Source: Nitrospira sp.
GTDB taxonomy: Bacteria > Nitrospirota > Nitrospiria > Nitrospirales > Nitrospiraceae
Reading direction: 5' to 3'
NCBI GenBank assembly: GCA_030123565.1
Contig: CP126122.1
Span: 3,362,800 to 3,426,799 of the forward strand
Length of the DNA: 64,000 nt
Numbering within the stretch: the stretch's first letter is position 1; every line of letters starts with the position of its first letter. Below are positions 1 through 8,048 of the stretch, piece after piece. Under the pieces are notes generated by a model that saw only the letters and a list, made by a program, of their open reading frames with translations, was not told where the DNA came from and searched no databases. The position numbers were made by a program, and so were the translations under genes.

Positions 1-276
1 CGAGGCGCCCCAATGGTGGAGCCCCCGCACGAACCATCCGAAGGTGATCTCGGTTTCAATGAAGCGGACGCTGTCGTACGCGTGGTCCGGCGTCGGGGCA
101 TAGTAGATCGCGAGGAACATGCCGCTGGCCGCTTGCAAGACGAACAGGAAGAGGGTCGCGGAGCCGAAGACGTAGATCCAGCTGGCCCCACCGGGGATCG
201 GTTCATCAAGCAACGTGCGCTGAACCGATTTAAGATTCAGGCGGCTGTCGAGCCAGGCATAAATTTGTGACGCCAT
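1..276 (-). CDS. Cytochrome b subunit of bc-type quinol:cytochrome c oxidoreductase, N-terminal part
   Basis: The first 92 codons of a cytochrome b lie here; the rest runs off the left edge. Read from the ATG at 276, the protein has a short amphipathic start, then a membrane segment around residues 32-60 (WIYVFGSATLFLF onward, ending FLAIYYAP). It ends in GWFVRGLHHWGAS, which matches the helix that supplies the first b-haem histidine in cytochrome b. The subunit oxidises quinol in the membrane and passes electrons to the Rieske protein encoded just upstream (366-917), so the two form one operon. This frame is open but is not the longest reading here; the opposite strand at 13-270 is also open but meaningless. 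Confidence 0.9.
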   Translation of the reverse strand, partial: MASQIYAWLDSRLNLKSVQRTLLDEPIPGGASWIYVFGSATLFLFVLQAASGMFLAIYYAPTPDHAYDSVRFIETEITFGWFVRGLHHWGAS

Positions 277-285
277 ATTCCTCGT

Positions 286-361
286 TAGGCGTGAGCCGTG
301 AAGCGTAAGGAGAAATTCTTTTCTCTTATTGCGCCTCACCCCTCACGCTTGACGCCTTACG
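286..361. repeat. CGTGAAGCG-family imperfect inverted repeat
   Basis: This spacer between the Rieske and cytochrome b genes holds GTGAGCCGTGAAGCGTAAGG on the left and CCTCACGCTTGACGCCTTACG-like sequence on the right, an imperfect inverted repeat. The same CGTGAAGCG / CGCTTCACG words recur at 28486-28500, 32546-32605, 33524-33540 and 40089-40181. It lies within an operon, so it would be transcribed. Confidence 0.6.
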
Positions 362-365
362 TGGA

Positions 366-917
366 TTATCGTTCCACACTCTGCGGCAGCCCCGACTTGA
401 ACTCCTTGTACAGGACGAGGAGCCGTCCGTTTTCCACCTTGGCGGGAAGCAGGTCGAGCGGGCGCGGAGCAGGGCCGCCCAATACCCGGCCATCTACGTC
501 GTAAGAACTGCCGTGACAGGGGCAGAGAAATTTCTTCTCTGCGTCGTCCCAGCGATATCCGCAACCGAGATGCGTGCAGATTGGAGAAAAGACCTTCACG
601 TCGTCCTGCGGTTGCTTGACCGCCCAGACCGCCTTTTGCGCTTTGGTTTCCATCCACCCGTCGCGAATGGTCGTCACATGGTCCAGTTGTGTGGGGTGCC
701 CCGGGGACAACTCGTCCACGGCACCGACATCCACCCAATCGCGGCGGCGACGGACGAAGGCAGGTGAAATCAGCGAACCGATCAAGGGAACGGCGAGCCC
801 GATCCCGACGAACGCTGCCGCCGCGGCAGTGACCCAATGGAAAAAGGTCCTGCGCGACCCCACCGGAGTCGAGAACCCGCCTGTCGGTTGCTGCTCAAAC
901 TGTTCCTGCCGGCTCAC
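366..917 (-). CDS. Rieske iron-sulfur protein of the bc complex
   Basis: This 183-residue protein is the 2Fe-2S subunit that takes electrons from quinol at the bc complex on the outer face of the inner membrane. Residues 24-50 form one membrane anchor preceded by an arginine pair, as in Tat-exported Rieske proteins. The two cluster boxes are intact: CTHLGC (C114, H116, C119) and CPCHGSSYD (C132, C134, H135), with C119 and C134 placed for the usual disulfide. The conserved GPAPRPL loop follows. The start is a GTG at 917. Cytochrome b follows 89 bp downstream, separated only by a repeat, so the genes are probably co-transcribed. Confidence 0.96.
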   Translation of the reverse strand: MSRQEQFEQQPTGGFSTPVGSRRTFFHWVTAAAAAFVGIGLAVPLIGSLISPAFVRRRRDWVDVGAVDELSPGHPTQLDHVTTIRDGWMETKAQKAVWAVKQPQDDVKVFSPICTHLGCGYRWDDAEKKFLCPCHGSSYDVDGRVLGGPAPRPLDLLPAKVENGRLLVLYKEFKSGLPQSVER

Positions 918-955
918 GAACGGTTCCCATCGGATATTCGGTCATACGTAACCAA

Positions 956-1174
956 CTAGGGTTTCTTCCCGGAACCGACGGGACAGGTATTGATGCCGAA
1001 CAGACTCCAGGCCGGGCAGAACCCAATGGCACCGGTGACCAGAGCGATGGTTCCGATAACCAGCGCGATCCCCGTTCCGATCGGTGGAAGTCCCGCAAAT
1101 GCGCCGATTCCGATCAATAGAATGCCGAGCACGATCCGGATCGGCCGCTCGATTCCACCTACGTTGCATGTCAT
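956..1174 (-). CDS. DUF2892 (YgaP-like) small inner-membrane protein
   Basis: This 72-residue protein begins with N-V-G-G-I-E-R-P-I-R, the signature start of the DUF2892 family, followed by two hydrophobic hairpin helices (about residues 14-30 and 35-55). It has three cysteines (near the start, in FCPAWSLFG, and in NTCPVG), also usual for the family. Related domains are fused to rhodanese in YgaP, but the role of the stand-alone protein is unknown. The start is well set by a strong AGGAGGTG 7-8 bp upstream. It ends 38 bp before the Rieske start and may be part of the same transcript. Confidence 0.9.
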   Translation of the reverse strand: MTCNVGGIERPIRIVLGILLIGIGAFAGLPPIGTGIALVIGTIALVTGAIGFCPAWSLFGINTCPVGSGKKP

Positions 1175-1194
1175 GACGGCACCTCCTTGTTGCG

Positions 1195-1240
1195 CTGAAG
1201 CTATCAGACATCAGCTTTCAGCCATCAGCATCCTCACTCC
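1195..1240. repeat. TCAGCTTTCAGC-family intergenic repeat
   Basis: AGCTATCAGACATCAGC followed by TTTCAGCCATCAGCATC lies between two minus-strand genes. The same words recur at 25270-25330, 33548-33625, 39048-39140, 41051-41100 and 42088-42165. The units are short, degenerate and partly self-complementary, typical of dispersed intergenic palindromes rather than of a CRISPR. Confidence 0.55.
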
Positions 1241-1299
1241 CTCCTCAATCCGTACGAGTCAGGGTCATGGAAAAGGATTCTTTCTAATTAGGCTGATCG

Positions 1300-1770
1300 C
1301 TATTTGCTCACTCCAAATCGATACAGATCGTGACAGGTCGTGCAGCGCGCCGTCATGCTCGACAGGCGATTGAGGATCTGAACCGAGGATTCACCCTGCG
1401 CGATTCCGTCGGCCAAATGGTCCATGTCCTTGTGGATCGACATCCCCATTTGCTTAAAGGCCAAGGGGAGTTTCATCATGATCGCGGGATTGACGTCCGC
1501 CGCCATCTGCATTCCGGCTGCGCGGGCCGCGCCTTCCGCCGTCTTGAGGTTGTGATCCGGACTCCCCAGCACCGTGACGACACCGTGCACTGCCTTGAGC
1601 AATTGGCGCATCTCCGCCAAGATCGCGTCCCGTTCTGCCGGCGCCAGGACGATCTCTGTGCGTCCATCAGTGCCGGGCCTGATGTTGCCTTGGACAAACA
1701 GACCGATGATGGCGGCCAGAGTGACCATCCAAAGCGCCAACGCCACTACACCAAGCACTCGCCAATTCAT
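1300..1770 (-). CDS. Membrane-anchored cytochrome c'-like mono-haem protein
   Basis: The 156-residue product has a single N-terminal membrane helix (residues 5-27). A helical periplasmic domain follows, with one haem c site, CTTCH (C143, C146, H147), only nine residues from the C-terminus. A helical domain with the haem motif at its very end is the layout of cytochrome c' (four-helix bundle, gas binding or electron transfer). A role in binding small ligands or feeding electrons near the bc complex is inference. The ATG at 1770 is chosen; an in-frame GTG at 1782 is equally possible. A longer reading from 1875 would run through the hairpin at 1829-1875 and is unlikely. Confidence 0.72.
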   Translation of the reverse strand: MNWRVLGVVALALWMVTLAAIIGLFVQGNIRPGTDGRTEIVLAPAERDAILAEMRQLLKAVHGVVTVLGSPDHNLKTAEGAARAAGMQMAADVNPAIMMKLPLAFKQMGMSIHKDMDHLADGIAQGESSVQILNRLSSMTARCTTCHDLYRFGVSK

Positions 1771-1828
1771 ATGACGATTCACTCCCACTCTCTTGATCGG
1801 GAAACTGCGCTGAGGGCGAAGCGGGGAA

Positions 1829-1875
1829 ATGGGCGCCGGCCCTGGAGGTTCACCCCCGCGACAGCCGGCGCCCAT
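1829..1875 (-). terminator. Perfect 12-bp inverted repeat, probable terminator
   Basis: ATGGGCGCCGGC (1829-1840) and GCCGGCGCCCAT (1864-1875) are perfect inverted copies with a 23-base loop, a few bases past the stop of the minus-strand gene at 1883. The U-tract is weak (ATTTCCCC), so it may be a stabilising 3' hairpin rather than a full intrinsic terminator. Confidence 0.55.
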
Positions 1876-1882
1876 TCAAACA

Positions 1883-2818
1883 CTAACCGGCCTTTCGGAT
1901 GTCGATGATTTTGCCTTCTTCGTTCAATTCCACCGTAATCCCCATACCCTCTTCGATGACCGACAACTTGCTCCGTCCGGTCTGCACGTCGAACGTCTTC
2001 TCACCTTCGGGCGTCCAGAGCTTGATTTCCTTCTTGTCGACGGACGCATAGGCGAGTTTTCCCGTGATAAATCGGTGTTGATGCTGTTTGTCGCCCTTGC
2101 GATGGTGATCGACCACGACATTGTTCTCATTCACCCAGAGGGACAATTCGTCGCCGACCTTGATGTCCGCCGGTGCAGTCTTCGCGTTCACCGTGTACTT
2201 GGCGCCCGGCGTCTGGACGATGACCAGGCCGGACCCGACCTTGGCGACCTTCCCGGTCAGTTGGATATGGTAACCAGGATTGGTCTTGGGATTGGCGTCG
2301 ATCTTCACATCGACACGCGCCTTGTGGATGTCGATGACCTTGCCCGCCTCGTTCAGCTCCACGCTGATCGGCGTCCCTTCTTTGATCCCGCTGAGCTGCG
2401 AGCGCCCCTTCTCCACGGCAAAGGTCTTGTCGCCGTCCGGCGTCCAAAGCGTGATTTCCTTTCTGTCCTTGGCCGCGTACATCAGTTTGCCGCTGATGTG
2501 CCGATGATGATGGGCCGGCTCGCCCTTCCGGTGCACGTCGATCACGACATTGTTTTCGCTGACCGTCATGTCGATTTCTTCACCGACCTTGATGTTCTTC
2601 GGAGCAGTCCCGGCCAAGAAGGTCACCTGTCCCCACGGCGTCTTCACAAACACCACGCCGGATTTGACCTTGGTGACGGTTCCGCTGACTTTCATGTGGG
2701 TGCCGACTTCCGGGTGAACGGCATCATCGGCCCACAGCGGCGCCGCCAGGCATACCGCAAGCCCCATGGCGCCCACGACGGATGTGACAGAACGAAACCC
2801 CCTTCGCACTCCTCGCAT
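1883..2818 (-). CDS. Secreted two-repeat beta-rich protein of unknown function
   Basis: This 311-residue protein has an N-terminal signal peptide (basic start, hydrophobic core, cleavage near LWADD). The rest is two tandem copies of about 130 residues (roughly 40-165 and 175-310). Each copy carries the same order of motifs: a V-x-K-V-x-S-G-x-V-x-V-x-T-P segment, V-G-x-E/D, an N-N-V-V-x-D-x-H-R-K-G box, a histidine run (HHHRHISGKL, HQHRFITGKL), ITLWTPDGDKTF or IKLWTPEGEKTF, and a closing V-E-L-N-E-x-G-K-x-I-D-I. The histidine clusters could bind metal, but that is inference; I do not recognise the family. A good AGGAGG precedes the ATG. Confidence 0.8.
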   Translation of the reverse strand: MRGVRRGFRSVTSVVGAMGLAVCLAAPLWADDAVHPEVGTHMKVSGTVTKVKSGVVFVKTPWGQVTFLAGTAPKNIKVGEEIDMTVSENNVVIDVHRKGEPAHHHRHISGKLMYAAKDRKEITLWTPDGDKTFAVEKGRSQLSGIKEGTPISVELNEAGKVIDIHKARVDVKIDANPKTNPGYHIQLTGKVAKVGSGLVIVQTPGAKYTVNAKTAPADIKVGDELSLWVNENNVVVDHHRKGDKQHQHRFITGKLAYASVDKKEIKLWTPEGEKTFDVQTGRSKLSVIEEGMGITVELNEEGKIIDIRKAG

Positions 2819-3301
2819 AATAGAGCCTCCTGGTTAAGATCTCTCCCCGCGACCGGTCCTCCGGACATGCAGGGAAGGCCATGTGCGTATCTTGCTGTCG
2901 GCTGTCTTGTCAAGATGAAACGCCGCCCCCGGCGACAGATGGTCACAAATGCGAGCCCCATGCCAGCAAGGCTTTCAAACCAGCGCCGGCAAATTCCCTC
3001 AGAATAAACGGCTGCAGCAGGAATGAAGCAAGGCACATCGTAAAGAGTGGAGAGAATAGCCCCAGCTCCAGGCGAATCATTGACGCAAGACGCCACAATG
3101 TTCCGTGCCGGACGGAGATCGCCGGCGAACAGCCATCGGCCGCCTCCTGTCAAGGGGTAAAAAGCCGCGCGGGCCGTTCCTTGGAACCGTGGCCCTCCAA
3201 GAGTGGTGGTATAGTCGGCCTTCATCAAGACCCCCGAAATCATCCGGAACTCACGACATAAACCTTCCCATCCACGGTCCGCTAAAGAAGGAGGTGCGGC
3301 A
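2819..3301. other. 483-bp divergent intergenic region
   Basis: This lies between the start of the minus-strand two-repeat protein and the plus-strand YbaK gene, so it should hold two outward promoters. I see no protein with coding character. A minus-strand open frame across it has no motif, no ribosome binding site and an unconvincing composition. The AGGAGGTG before 3302 belongs to YbaK. A TATAGT at 3210-3215 lacks a well-placed -35 partner. Confidence 0.5.
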
Positions 3302-3784
3302 ATGTCCATCTCGCAAACACTCAAAGAACATCTTGATCACGAGCATGTGCATTATGAGGTCTTGCCTCACCCGGAAGCCTTTCGTGCCGCCCTGGTCGCT
3401 CAGACCCTCCATACACCGGCGAAGGAAATCGCCAAGGTCGTGGTGGTGAAGGCGGATGACCGATTTGTGATGACGGTCCTGCCGGCCAGTTGGAACGTGG
3501 ACCTCCACCGCCTCCGCGACGTCTTCATGGCCCACCATGTGCGACTCGCGACCGAGGACGAGATCAAAAACCTGTTCCCTGATTGCGAGTTGGGCGCGAT
3601 GCCGCCCTTCGGCAACCTCTATGGGCTCCATGTCTATGTCGATCAGTCACTGACCGAGGATGAGGAAATTATCTTTCAAGCCGGCAGCCATTCCGAAGCG
3701 ATCCGCATGAGATACTGGGACTTCGCCGCACTCGTCTTTCCAGTGGTGGCGGAGTTTCACCGGCTGCCCTCAGAAGTCTGGTGA
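3302..3784 (+). CDS. YbaK/EbsC-type aminoacyl-tRNA deacylase domain protein
   Basis: The 160-residue protein is a single YbaK/ProX editing domain, which hydrolyses mischarged aminoacyl-tRNA in the cytoplasm. Supporting motifs are HVHYEVLPHPEAF near the N-terminus, the AKEIAKVVVVKADDRFVMTVLPAS strand pair around residues 40-65, and the glycine-rich GAMPPFGNLYGLHVYVD loop around 105. E-I-I-F-Q-A-G-S-H-S-E follows near 130. The gene is monocistronic and the only full-length plus-strand gene in the first 36 kb. AGGAGGTGCGGCA directly before the ATG fixes the start. The exact tRNA specificity (Cys, Pro or other) cannot be read from sequence. Confidence 0.9.
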   Translation: MSISQTLKEHLDHEHVHYEVLPHPEAFRAALVAQTLHTPAKEIAKVVVVKADDRFVMTVLPASWNVDLHRLRDVFMAHHVRLATEDEIKNLFPDCELGAMPPFGNLYGLHVYVDQSLTEDEEIIFQAGSHSEAIRMRYWDFAALVFPVVAEFHRLPSEVW

Positions 3785-3886
3785 CACCGGCGCCGGAGGC
3801 ATCGCATGGAACGAAATGAACGGCATTTCATTTGCCCACGATGTAGGAACGACGATCGCCGCGGAGGATGAACGTGAGAGGCGCCC

Positions 3887-4324
3887 CTATTGAGTGATGG
3901 TCGGTTCGAGCACCATACGGGTCTTCATCGAATTGGAGATCAGACAATTGGCTTCGGCCTTCTCGATCAATTCCTTGGCTTTTCCCTGGTCGCCCCCTGC
4001 TGCAAGCGTGAGATGGGGCCGTAACGTAATCGTCGTGATTTGAAACTTCCCCTCCACGAGTTCGAGACGACCTTCCGCCTCGCTCTGAAAGGCGGTGAAG
4101 GCCAAGCCGGCCCGTTCGGCGAACGCAAGGAATGTCGTCATCAAACAGATGTTGGCCGCCGCCACATACAAATCTTCGGGCGACCAGATCCCCTCATGCC
4201 CCTTGAACTCCGGAGGAGTGGCGACCTGAATCTGCGGCTTGCCGTCGCAGGTGATGACGCCCTTTTTCTGTTCGGTCCACTTCACCGCCGTGCGATACGT
4301 ATAGACCTTGCTGCGAACTTCCAT
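3887..4324 (-). CDS. OsmC-family peroxiredoxin-like protein
   Basis: This 145-residue OsmC-fold protein reduces organic hydroperoxides with a peroxidatic cysteine pair. Both expected cysteines are present, C60 in AANICLMTTFL and C127 in EANCLISNS, separated as in the family. The typical SPEDLYVAAAN motif precedes the first one. It starts 12 bp after a GAGGAGG ribosome binding site. The neighbours (YbaK, Rnk, Usp) are also stress or maintenance genes but are not clearly in one operon, because a repeat-filled spacer of about 110 bp separates it from the next gene upstream. Confidence 0.9.
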   Translation of the reverse strand: MEVRSKVYTYRTAVKWTEQKKGVITCDGKPQIQVATPPEFKGHEGIWSPEDLYVAAANICLMTTFLAFAERAGLAFTAFQSEAEGRLELVEGKFQITTITLRPHLTLAAGGDQGKAKELIEKAEANCLISNSMKTRMVLEPTITQ

Positions 4325-4341
4325 GGATCCCTCCTCCGAGC

Positions 4342-4454
4342 GTGCTGAGTGCTGAGTTCTGATTTCTGAATTTGGAATTTATGGAAAATCCATCCGGACT
4401 CCGTCATCTCCCAACTCAGAACTCATCACTCAGAACTCAGAATTCAGAATTCTG
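4342..4454. repeat. CTCAGAACTCA-type short repeat array reaching into a gene end
   Basis: GAGTGCTGAGTTCTGATTTC is followed, after about 50 bp, by AACTCAGAACTCATCACTC and AGAACTCAGAATTCAGAATTC, partly inverted copies of the first block. The right end overlaps the last codons of the acetolactate-synthase-like gene (stop at 4437), so its terminal N-S-E-F is made of repeat sequence. Confidence 0.6.
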
Positions 4455-6080
4455 TTTCAGTCGTTCCGACAGCCGCAGATTCTCGGAATAGTCCACCGGA
4501 CAGTCGATGACCGCCGGTTTGCCGCAGGCCAACGCTGCCTTCAGCACCGGCCCCAACTCCGACGGCCCCTCCACTCGATACCCCGCGGCGCCGAAGCTCT
4601 GGGCATAGGCGAGAAAATCGGGGTTCGTGAATTCGACTCCGGAAGTGCGGTGAAAACGGACCTGTTGTTTCCAACGAATCACTCCATAGCCGTCGTCCCT
4701 CCAGATCAGGATCACGATCGGCAGGTTGAGACGCACGGCGGTTTCAAGCTCCTGGGAATTCATCAGGAAACCCGCATCGCCCGTGACCGCCGCCACACGG
4801 CGGTCGGGAAAGAGGAGCTTGCCCACGATGGCTCCCGGCAGTCCGATGCCCATCGACGCAAAGCCGTTTGAGATGATGCAGGTGTTCGGCCGGTCGCAGG
4901 GGAACATCCTCGCCATCCAAAGCTTGTGGGCGCCGACGTCGCAGACCACCAGATCGTCCGGATCAAGCGCCGCGCGCAACTCCTGCACGAGATGTTGCGG
5001 TCGCATCGGCCAGCTCCGAGGCGCCGCATAGTCCTCCTCGAATGCACCTTGAATCGTCCGGCGGCAATGTCCGGCCCACTCCGCCGGACAGGGCTGCAGG
5101 GACTTTCCTATCGCCTCGATCGAGCGCGCAATATTCCCGACCACGCCCACCCCGACCACGTAATGCGCGTCCACTTCCGCCGGTGCCACATCGACGTGCA
5201 CGATCGGCTTCCCGCGGTCGGGATTCCAGAAACAGGGGGCATACTCAACAGGATCATACCCCGCGGCAATCACGAGGTCGCTTTGGGCGAGCAGACGCGC
5301 CGTGGCATCCTGCATCTGCAGGCCGATGGTATAGAGAGATAGGGGATCGGAATCCGGCATGACCCCCTTGGCCATGAAGGTATGCACGACGGGAATATTG
5401 AGCCGCCGTGCCCATTGCCGAATCGCCCCTTCCGCCGAGCCTCGCACGACTCCGTTTCCGGCGAGGAGGACCGGTCGCCTGGCCTTGCCGATCATCTCCA
5501 CCGCTCGCGCGACCTGGGCCGGAATCGGTTCGGGCAGGACCGGATGTTGAACCAACAACGGTTCGAACGTCCCGGCGTCCGTCAACTCCTGAGAGGCCAC
5601 ATCTTCCGGCAGCTCCAGGTGCGTCGCGCCGGGTTTTTCAGTCTCCGCCACCTTGAACGCTTTTCGCACGGCTTCCGGGATGATGTGCGGCCTGAAGATC
5701 TCCGTATTCCATTTCGTGACGGCCCGAAACATCGATCGGACATCGATGTATTGATGCGACTCCTTGTGCATCCGATCGAGTGAAACCTGTCCGGTAATCG
5801 CCACGAGCGGAGCACGGTCGAGGTAGGCATCCGCCACGCCCGTGAGCAGATTCGTCGCCCCCGGGCCTAACGTGGAGAGACAGACTCCGGCCTTGCCCGT
5901 CAGGCGTCCCTGCACATCGGCCATGAACGCGGCACCCTGCTCATGTCTCGTCGTCACGAATCGAATGGACGAATCGAGCAGTGCATCCATCACATCGAGG
6001 TTCTCTTCACCCGGCACACCGAAAACATGCCGGACCCCTTCATGTTCCAGACAGCGGACGAGCAACTCGGATGCCTTCAT
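4437..6080 (-). CDS. Thiamine-diphosphate enzyme, acetolactate synthase (large-subunit/AlsS) type
   Basis: The 547-residue protein has the three-domain layout of acetohydroxyacid synthase: pyrimidine-binding domain (1-170), central domain (190-320) and cofactor domain (360-540). Visible markers are FGVPGEEN near residue 20, the catalytic glutamate E47 in TTRHEQGAAFMAD, LSTLGPGATNL, and the diphosphate/Mg site GDAGFLMNSQELETA. The asparagine expected in the later N-x-x-Y-G position is an aspartate (RDDGYG). No regulatory small subunit lies nearby, which favours a catabolic or anabolic orphan enzyme making acetolactate from pyruvate; a related decarboxylase is possible. ATG at 6080 gives the family N-terminus MKASELL; a longer frame to 6230 has no support. 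The last four residues come from a repeat. Confidence 0.87.
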   Translation of the reverse strand: MKASELLVRCLEHEGVRHVFGVPGEENLDVMDALLDSSIRFVTTRHEQGAAFMADVQGRLTGKAGVCLSTLGPGATNLLTGVADAYLDRAPLVAITGQVSLDRMHKESHQYIDVRSMFRAVTKWNTEIFRPHIIPEAVRKAFKVAETEKPGATHLELPEDVASQELTDAGTFEPLLVQHPVLPEPIPAQVARAVEMIGKARRPVLLAGNGVVRGSAEGAIRQWARRLNIPVVHTFMAKGVMPDSDPLSLYTIGLQMQDATARLLAQSDLVIAAGYDPVEYAPCFWNPDRGKPIVHVDVAPAEVDAHYVVGVGVVGNIARSIEAIGKSLQPCPAEWAGHCRRTIQGAFEEDYAAPRSWPMRPQHLVQELRAALDPDDLVVCDVGAHKLWMARMFPCDRPNTCIISNGFASMGIGLPGAIVGKLLFPDRRVAAVTGDAGFLMNSQELETAVRLNLPIVILIWRDDGYGVIRWKQQVRFHRTSGVEFTNPDFLAYAQSFGAAGYRVEGPSELGPVLKAALACGKPAVIDCPVDYSENLRLSERLKQNSEF

Positions 6081-6296
6081 TGCGACCGTTCTATCTATAA
6101 GTTTGTGGATAAACTGTTTTCGCCCCTTGATATCGTTACAGACAGGCAGGCTGACCGCAACGACACGCCGCGCAGGATGTTCAAAATGGCCGTCCAGCGC
6201 GGCCGCAGCGAGCGAAGAGGCGAATCGCACTTTACATCGTACGGTGAGCCTCTGAGCGACGCGAGAACAACGCCGGCGGCCTTTTTCAGCATCCTG

Positions 6297-6713
6297 CTAT
6301 AGATGGTAATCGCCGGCGGCCTCCGGTTGGTACAACACGTCCCGGATGCGCACCGTCCTGCTGCCGGCCGGCACAGGCCAATCCACCGTCCCGCCGGCCC
6401 GACAGCCCAGCAGGGCGGTGCCGATCGGCGCGAGAACCGAAATTTTCTTCTCGGCAATGCTGGCCTCGGAGGGAAACACCAACGTGTAGATATTCTCCAT
6501 GCCGGTATCCACATCTTCGATCCGGACCTGAGAATTCATCGTGACCACATCGTGGGGAATTGCAGACGGATCCACGACATGGGCGCGATCAAGCTCATTT
6601 TCCAAACTATCCAGATGGTCTCGGTCCCGGACTTTGGCGTTGAGGCGCACCTTCAGCACATCCCTGAGGCGGGTCAAATCGAAGTCGGTAATATAAATAT
6701 CTCGAGTGGTCAT
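6297..6713 (-). CDS. Rnk/GreA-family nucleoside diphosphate kinase regulator-like protein
   Basis: This 138-residue protein matches Rnk: a short N-terminal coiled region (LTRLRDVL...DSLENELDRAHVVDP) followed by the GreA/GreB C-terminal fold. The fold markers are IPHDVVTMNSQVRIED, YTLVFPSEA, ISVLAPIGTALLG and a V-P-A-G-x-x-T-V-R-I box near 120. Rnk binds RNA polymerase at the secondary channel and affects nucleotide pools. Its ATG overlaps the stop of the upstream universal-stress gene by 4 bp (ATGA), so the two are translationally coupled. AAAGGAG lies 8 bp upstream. Confidence 0.9.
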   Translation of the reverse strand: MTTRDIYITDFDLTRLRDVLKVRLNAKVRDRDHLDSLENELDRAHVVDPSAIPHDVVTMNSQVRIEDVDTGMENIYTLVFPSEASIAEKKISVLAPIGTALLGCRAGGTVDWPVPAGSRTVRIRDVLYQPEAAGDYHL

Positions 6714-7687
6714 TGCTCTGCTCCTTTGGTTTCCATGGCTCCCATCTGGTGCGGAACCACCCGACGGTGTCCCGATGCGAATTTCGGCTGCTTCACGGTC
6801 AAGACCGGGCAGGTCGCCCGGCGCAACACCGCTTCCGCGACGCTTCCGAATCGTCGGTCGGAGACCCCGCGACGACCGTGCGTTCCCATCACGACGAGAT
6901 CGGATCGATGCCGTAACATGCCGGCCAGAATCGCGTCGGAAGGGAAACCTCCCGAGATTTCAACTTCCGCCGGCAGCCCGAAGGAGGTAATGAGATCCTT
7001 GAGTTCAGACAGTTGCCTGTTCCAATGGTCTCGCTTTCTTGTCTCCTGCTCGATCAGACCAAGGCCGCAATCCAGGTCGTAGCACAGCGGTTCCAACACA
7101 TGCATCAACGTGAGCTTACACCCAAGGCTGTTGGCCAATTGAATGGCGTATTCGGCCGCATTCAACGACGGGCTCGAAAAATCCACCGCCACCAGGATAT
7201 TCCGGACCGGAACATGGGGGTGCGCATCCATTGGCCTTCCCACCTCGTCGCGCATCCCGGGCACGGCAAGGACCGGACAGGGCCCATCCTTCACGACCCG
7301 TTCCACCGTACTGCCGATCAACCCATACAATAAATTGGTACGCCCCTGCATACCCAACACCAGCAGATCCGCCCCGTTGTCCCTGGCTGCGAGCGCAACC
7401 TGTTCGGCCGGATTTCCCACCACCTGCCGGACCGTCGCCGAGATGCCGCTGCGCACCATGTGGTCATAGACCTGCTCCAACCGCTGCGCCGCGTCTTTTC
7501 GCGCCTGCTCCACGACGGCGACGGTGGCGGCAGCGGCGTTCAACCAGGCCGGCGCTTCGATGACGTGCAGCACATCCACCTTGGCATCCCAGGCGGTGGC
7601 CAGATACATCGCATATTCTTGCGCGCGGACGGCATCATCCGAAAAGTCGGTCGCGAACAGGATCCTGGTCGTCAATGGGGTCGTCAT
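6710..7687 (-). CDS. Tandem universal stress protein (two Usp domains)
   Basis: The 325-residue protein contains two UspA domains, about residues 5-150 and 160-300. Each begins with a strand of the form R-I-L-F-A-T-D-F-S or N-I-L-V-A-V-D-F-S. Each has an ATP-loop: VLGMQGRTNLLYGLIGSTVE in the first and VMGTHGRRGVSDRRFGSVAE in the second. Both keep the G-x2-G-x9-G-S pattern, so nucleotide binding is likely in both. The ATG at 7687 follows an AGGAG by 6 bp; a longer frame to 7774 lacks a site. The 3' end overlaps rnk by 4 bp. The role is general stress survival, with no specific partner visible. Confidence 0.92.
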   Translation of the reverse strand: MTTPLTTRILFATDFSDDAVRAQEYAMYLATAWDAKVDVLHVIEAPAWLNAAAATVAVVEQARKDAAQRLEQVYDHMVRSGISATVRQVVGNPAEQVALAARDNGADLLVLGMQGRTNLLYGLIGSTVERVVKDGPCPVLAVPGMRDEVGRPMDAHPHVPVRNILVAVDFSSPSLNAAEYAIQLANSLGCKLTLMHVLEPLCYDLDCGLGLIEQETRKRDHWNRQLSELKDLITSFGLPAEVEISGGFPSDAILAGMLRHRSDLVVMGTHGRRGVSDRRFGSVAEAVLRRATCPVLTVKQPKFASGHRRVVPHQMGAMETKGAEQ

Positions 7688-8048
7688 AACGTGCTCCTGT
7701 AAGGACGGTTGGGCGGCTGACCCCGTGCGTGCGACCGGGCCCTCGACCAGTCGAGGGCCGCCACGTCGAGCCAAGAGCCGGCGATCATTTTTTGTGTCGA
7801 CAATGCGAAAGACCGGCGGTAATCACCTGACACAGGATGGAACGAGCAAGACGAATGCCAGCTTCCCACCTACTCACGACCGCCAGGAGTTTGAAACATT
7901 CTCTTGCCTTCGTCCCAAAGAAGAGAAGACCTCCACCGAACGACTGTTGCCATATGCAGCAGAGGCCTCTCTCACCGTGAGGCAATACACCCCGCCACCA
8001 CGACATCGGCTTTCGTGATCGCGCGGCACTTGCCTGTGCGATTTCGAT
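7688..8048. other. 361-bp gene-free spacer
   Basis: This lies between the 3' end of the nucleotidyltransferase gene (8049) and the universal stress gene, both on the minus strand. It should contain the promoter of the usp-rnk operon. I see short palindromes such as AGAGGCCTCT near 7961 but no convincing terminator, promoter or small gene. Open frames here have no motifs and no ribosome binding sites. Confidence 0.45.

Noticed and set aside
2692-3324. A minus-strand frame of 210 codons across the gap before YbaK
   Set aside because: No ribosome site, no motif, overlaps both neighbours' starts; the gap is better read as promoter space.
4342-4454. CRISPR-like pattern of repeated CTCAGAACTCA words
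   Set aside because: Units are about 11 bp, of uneven spacing and partly inverted, with no constant spacer length and no cas genes.
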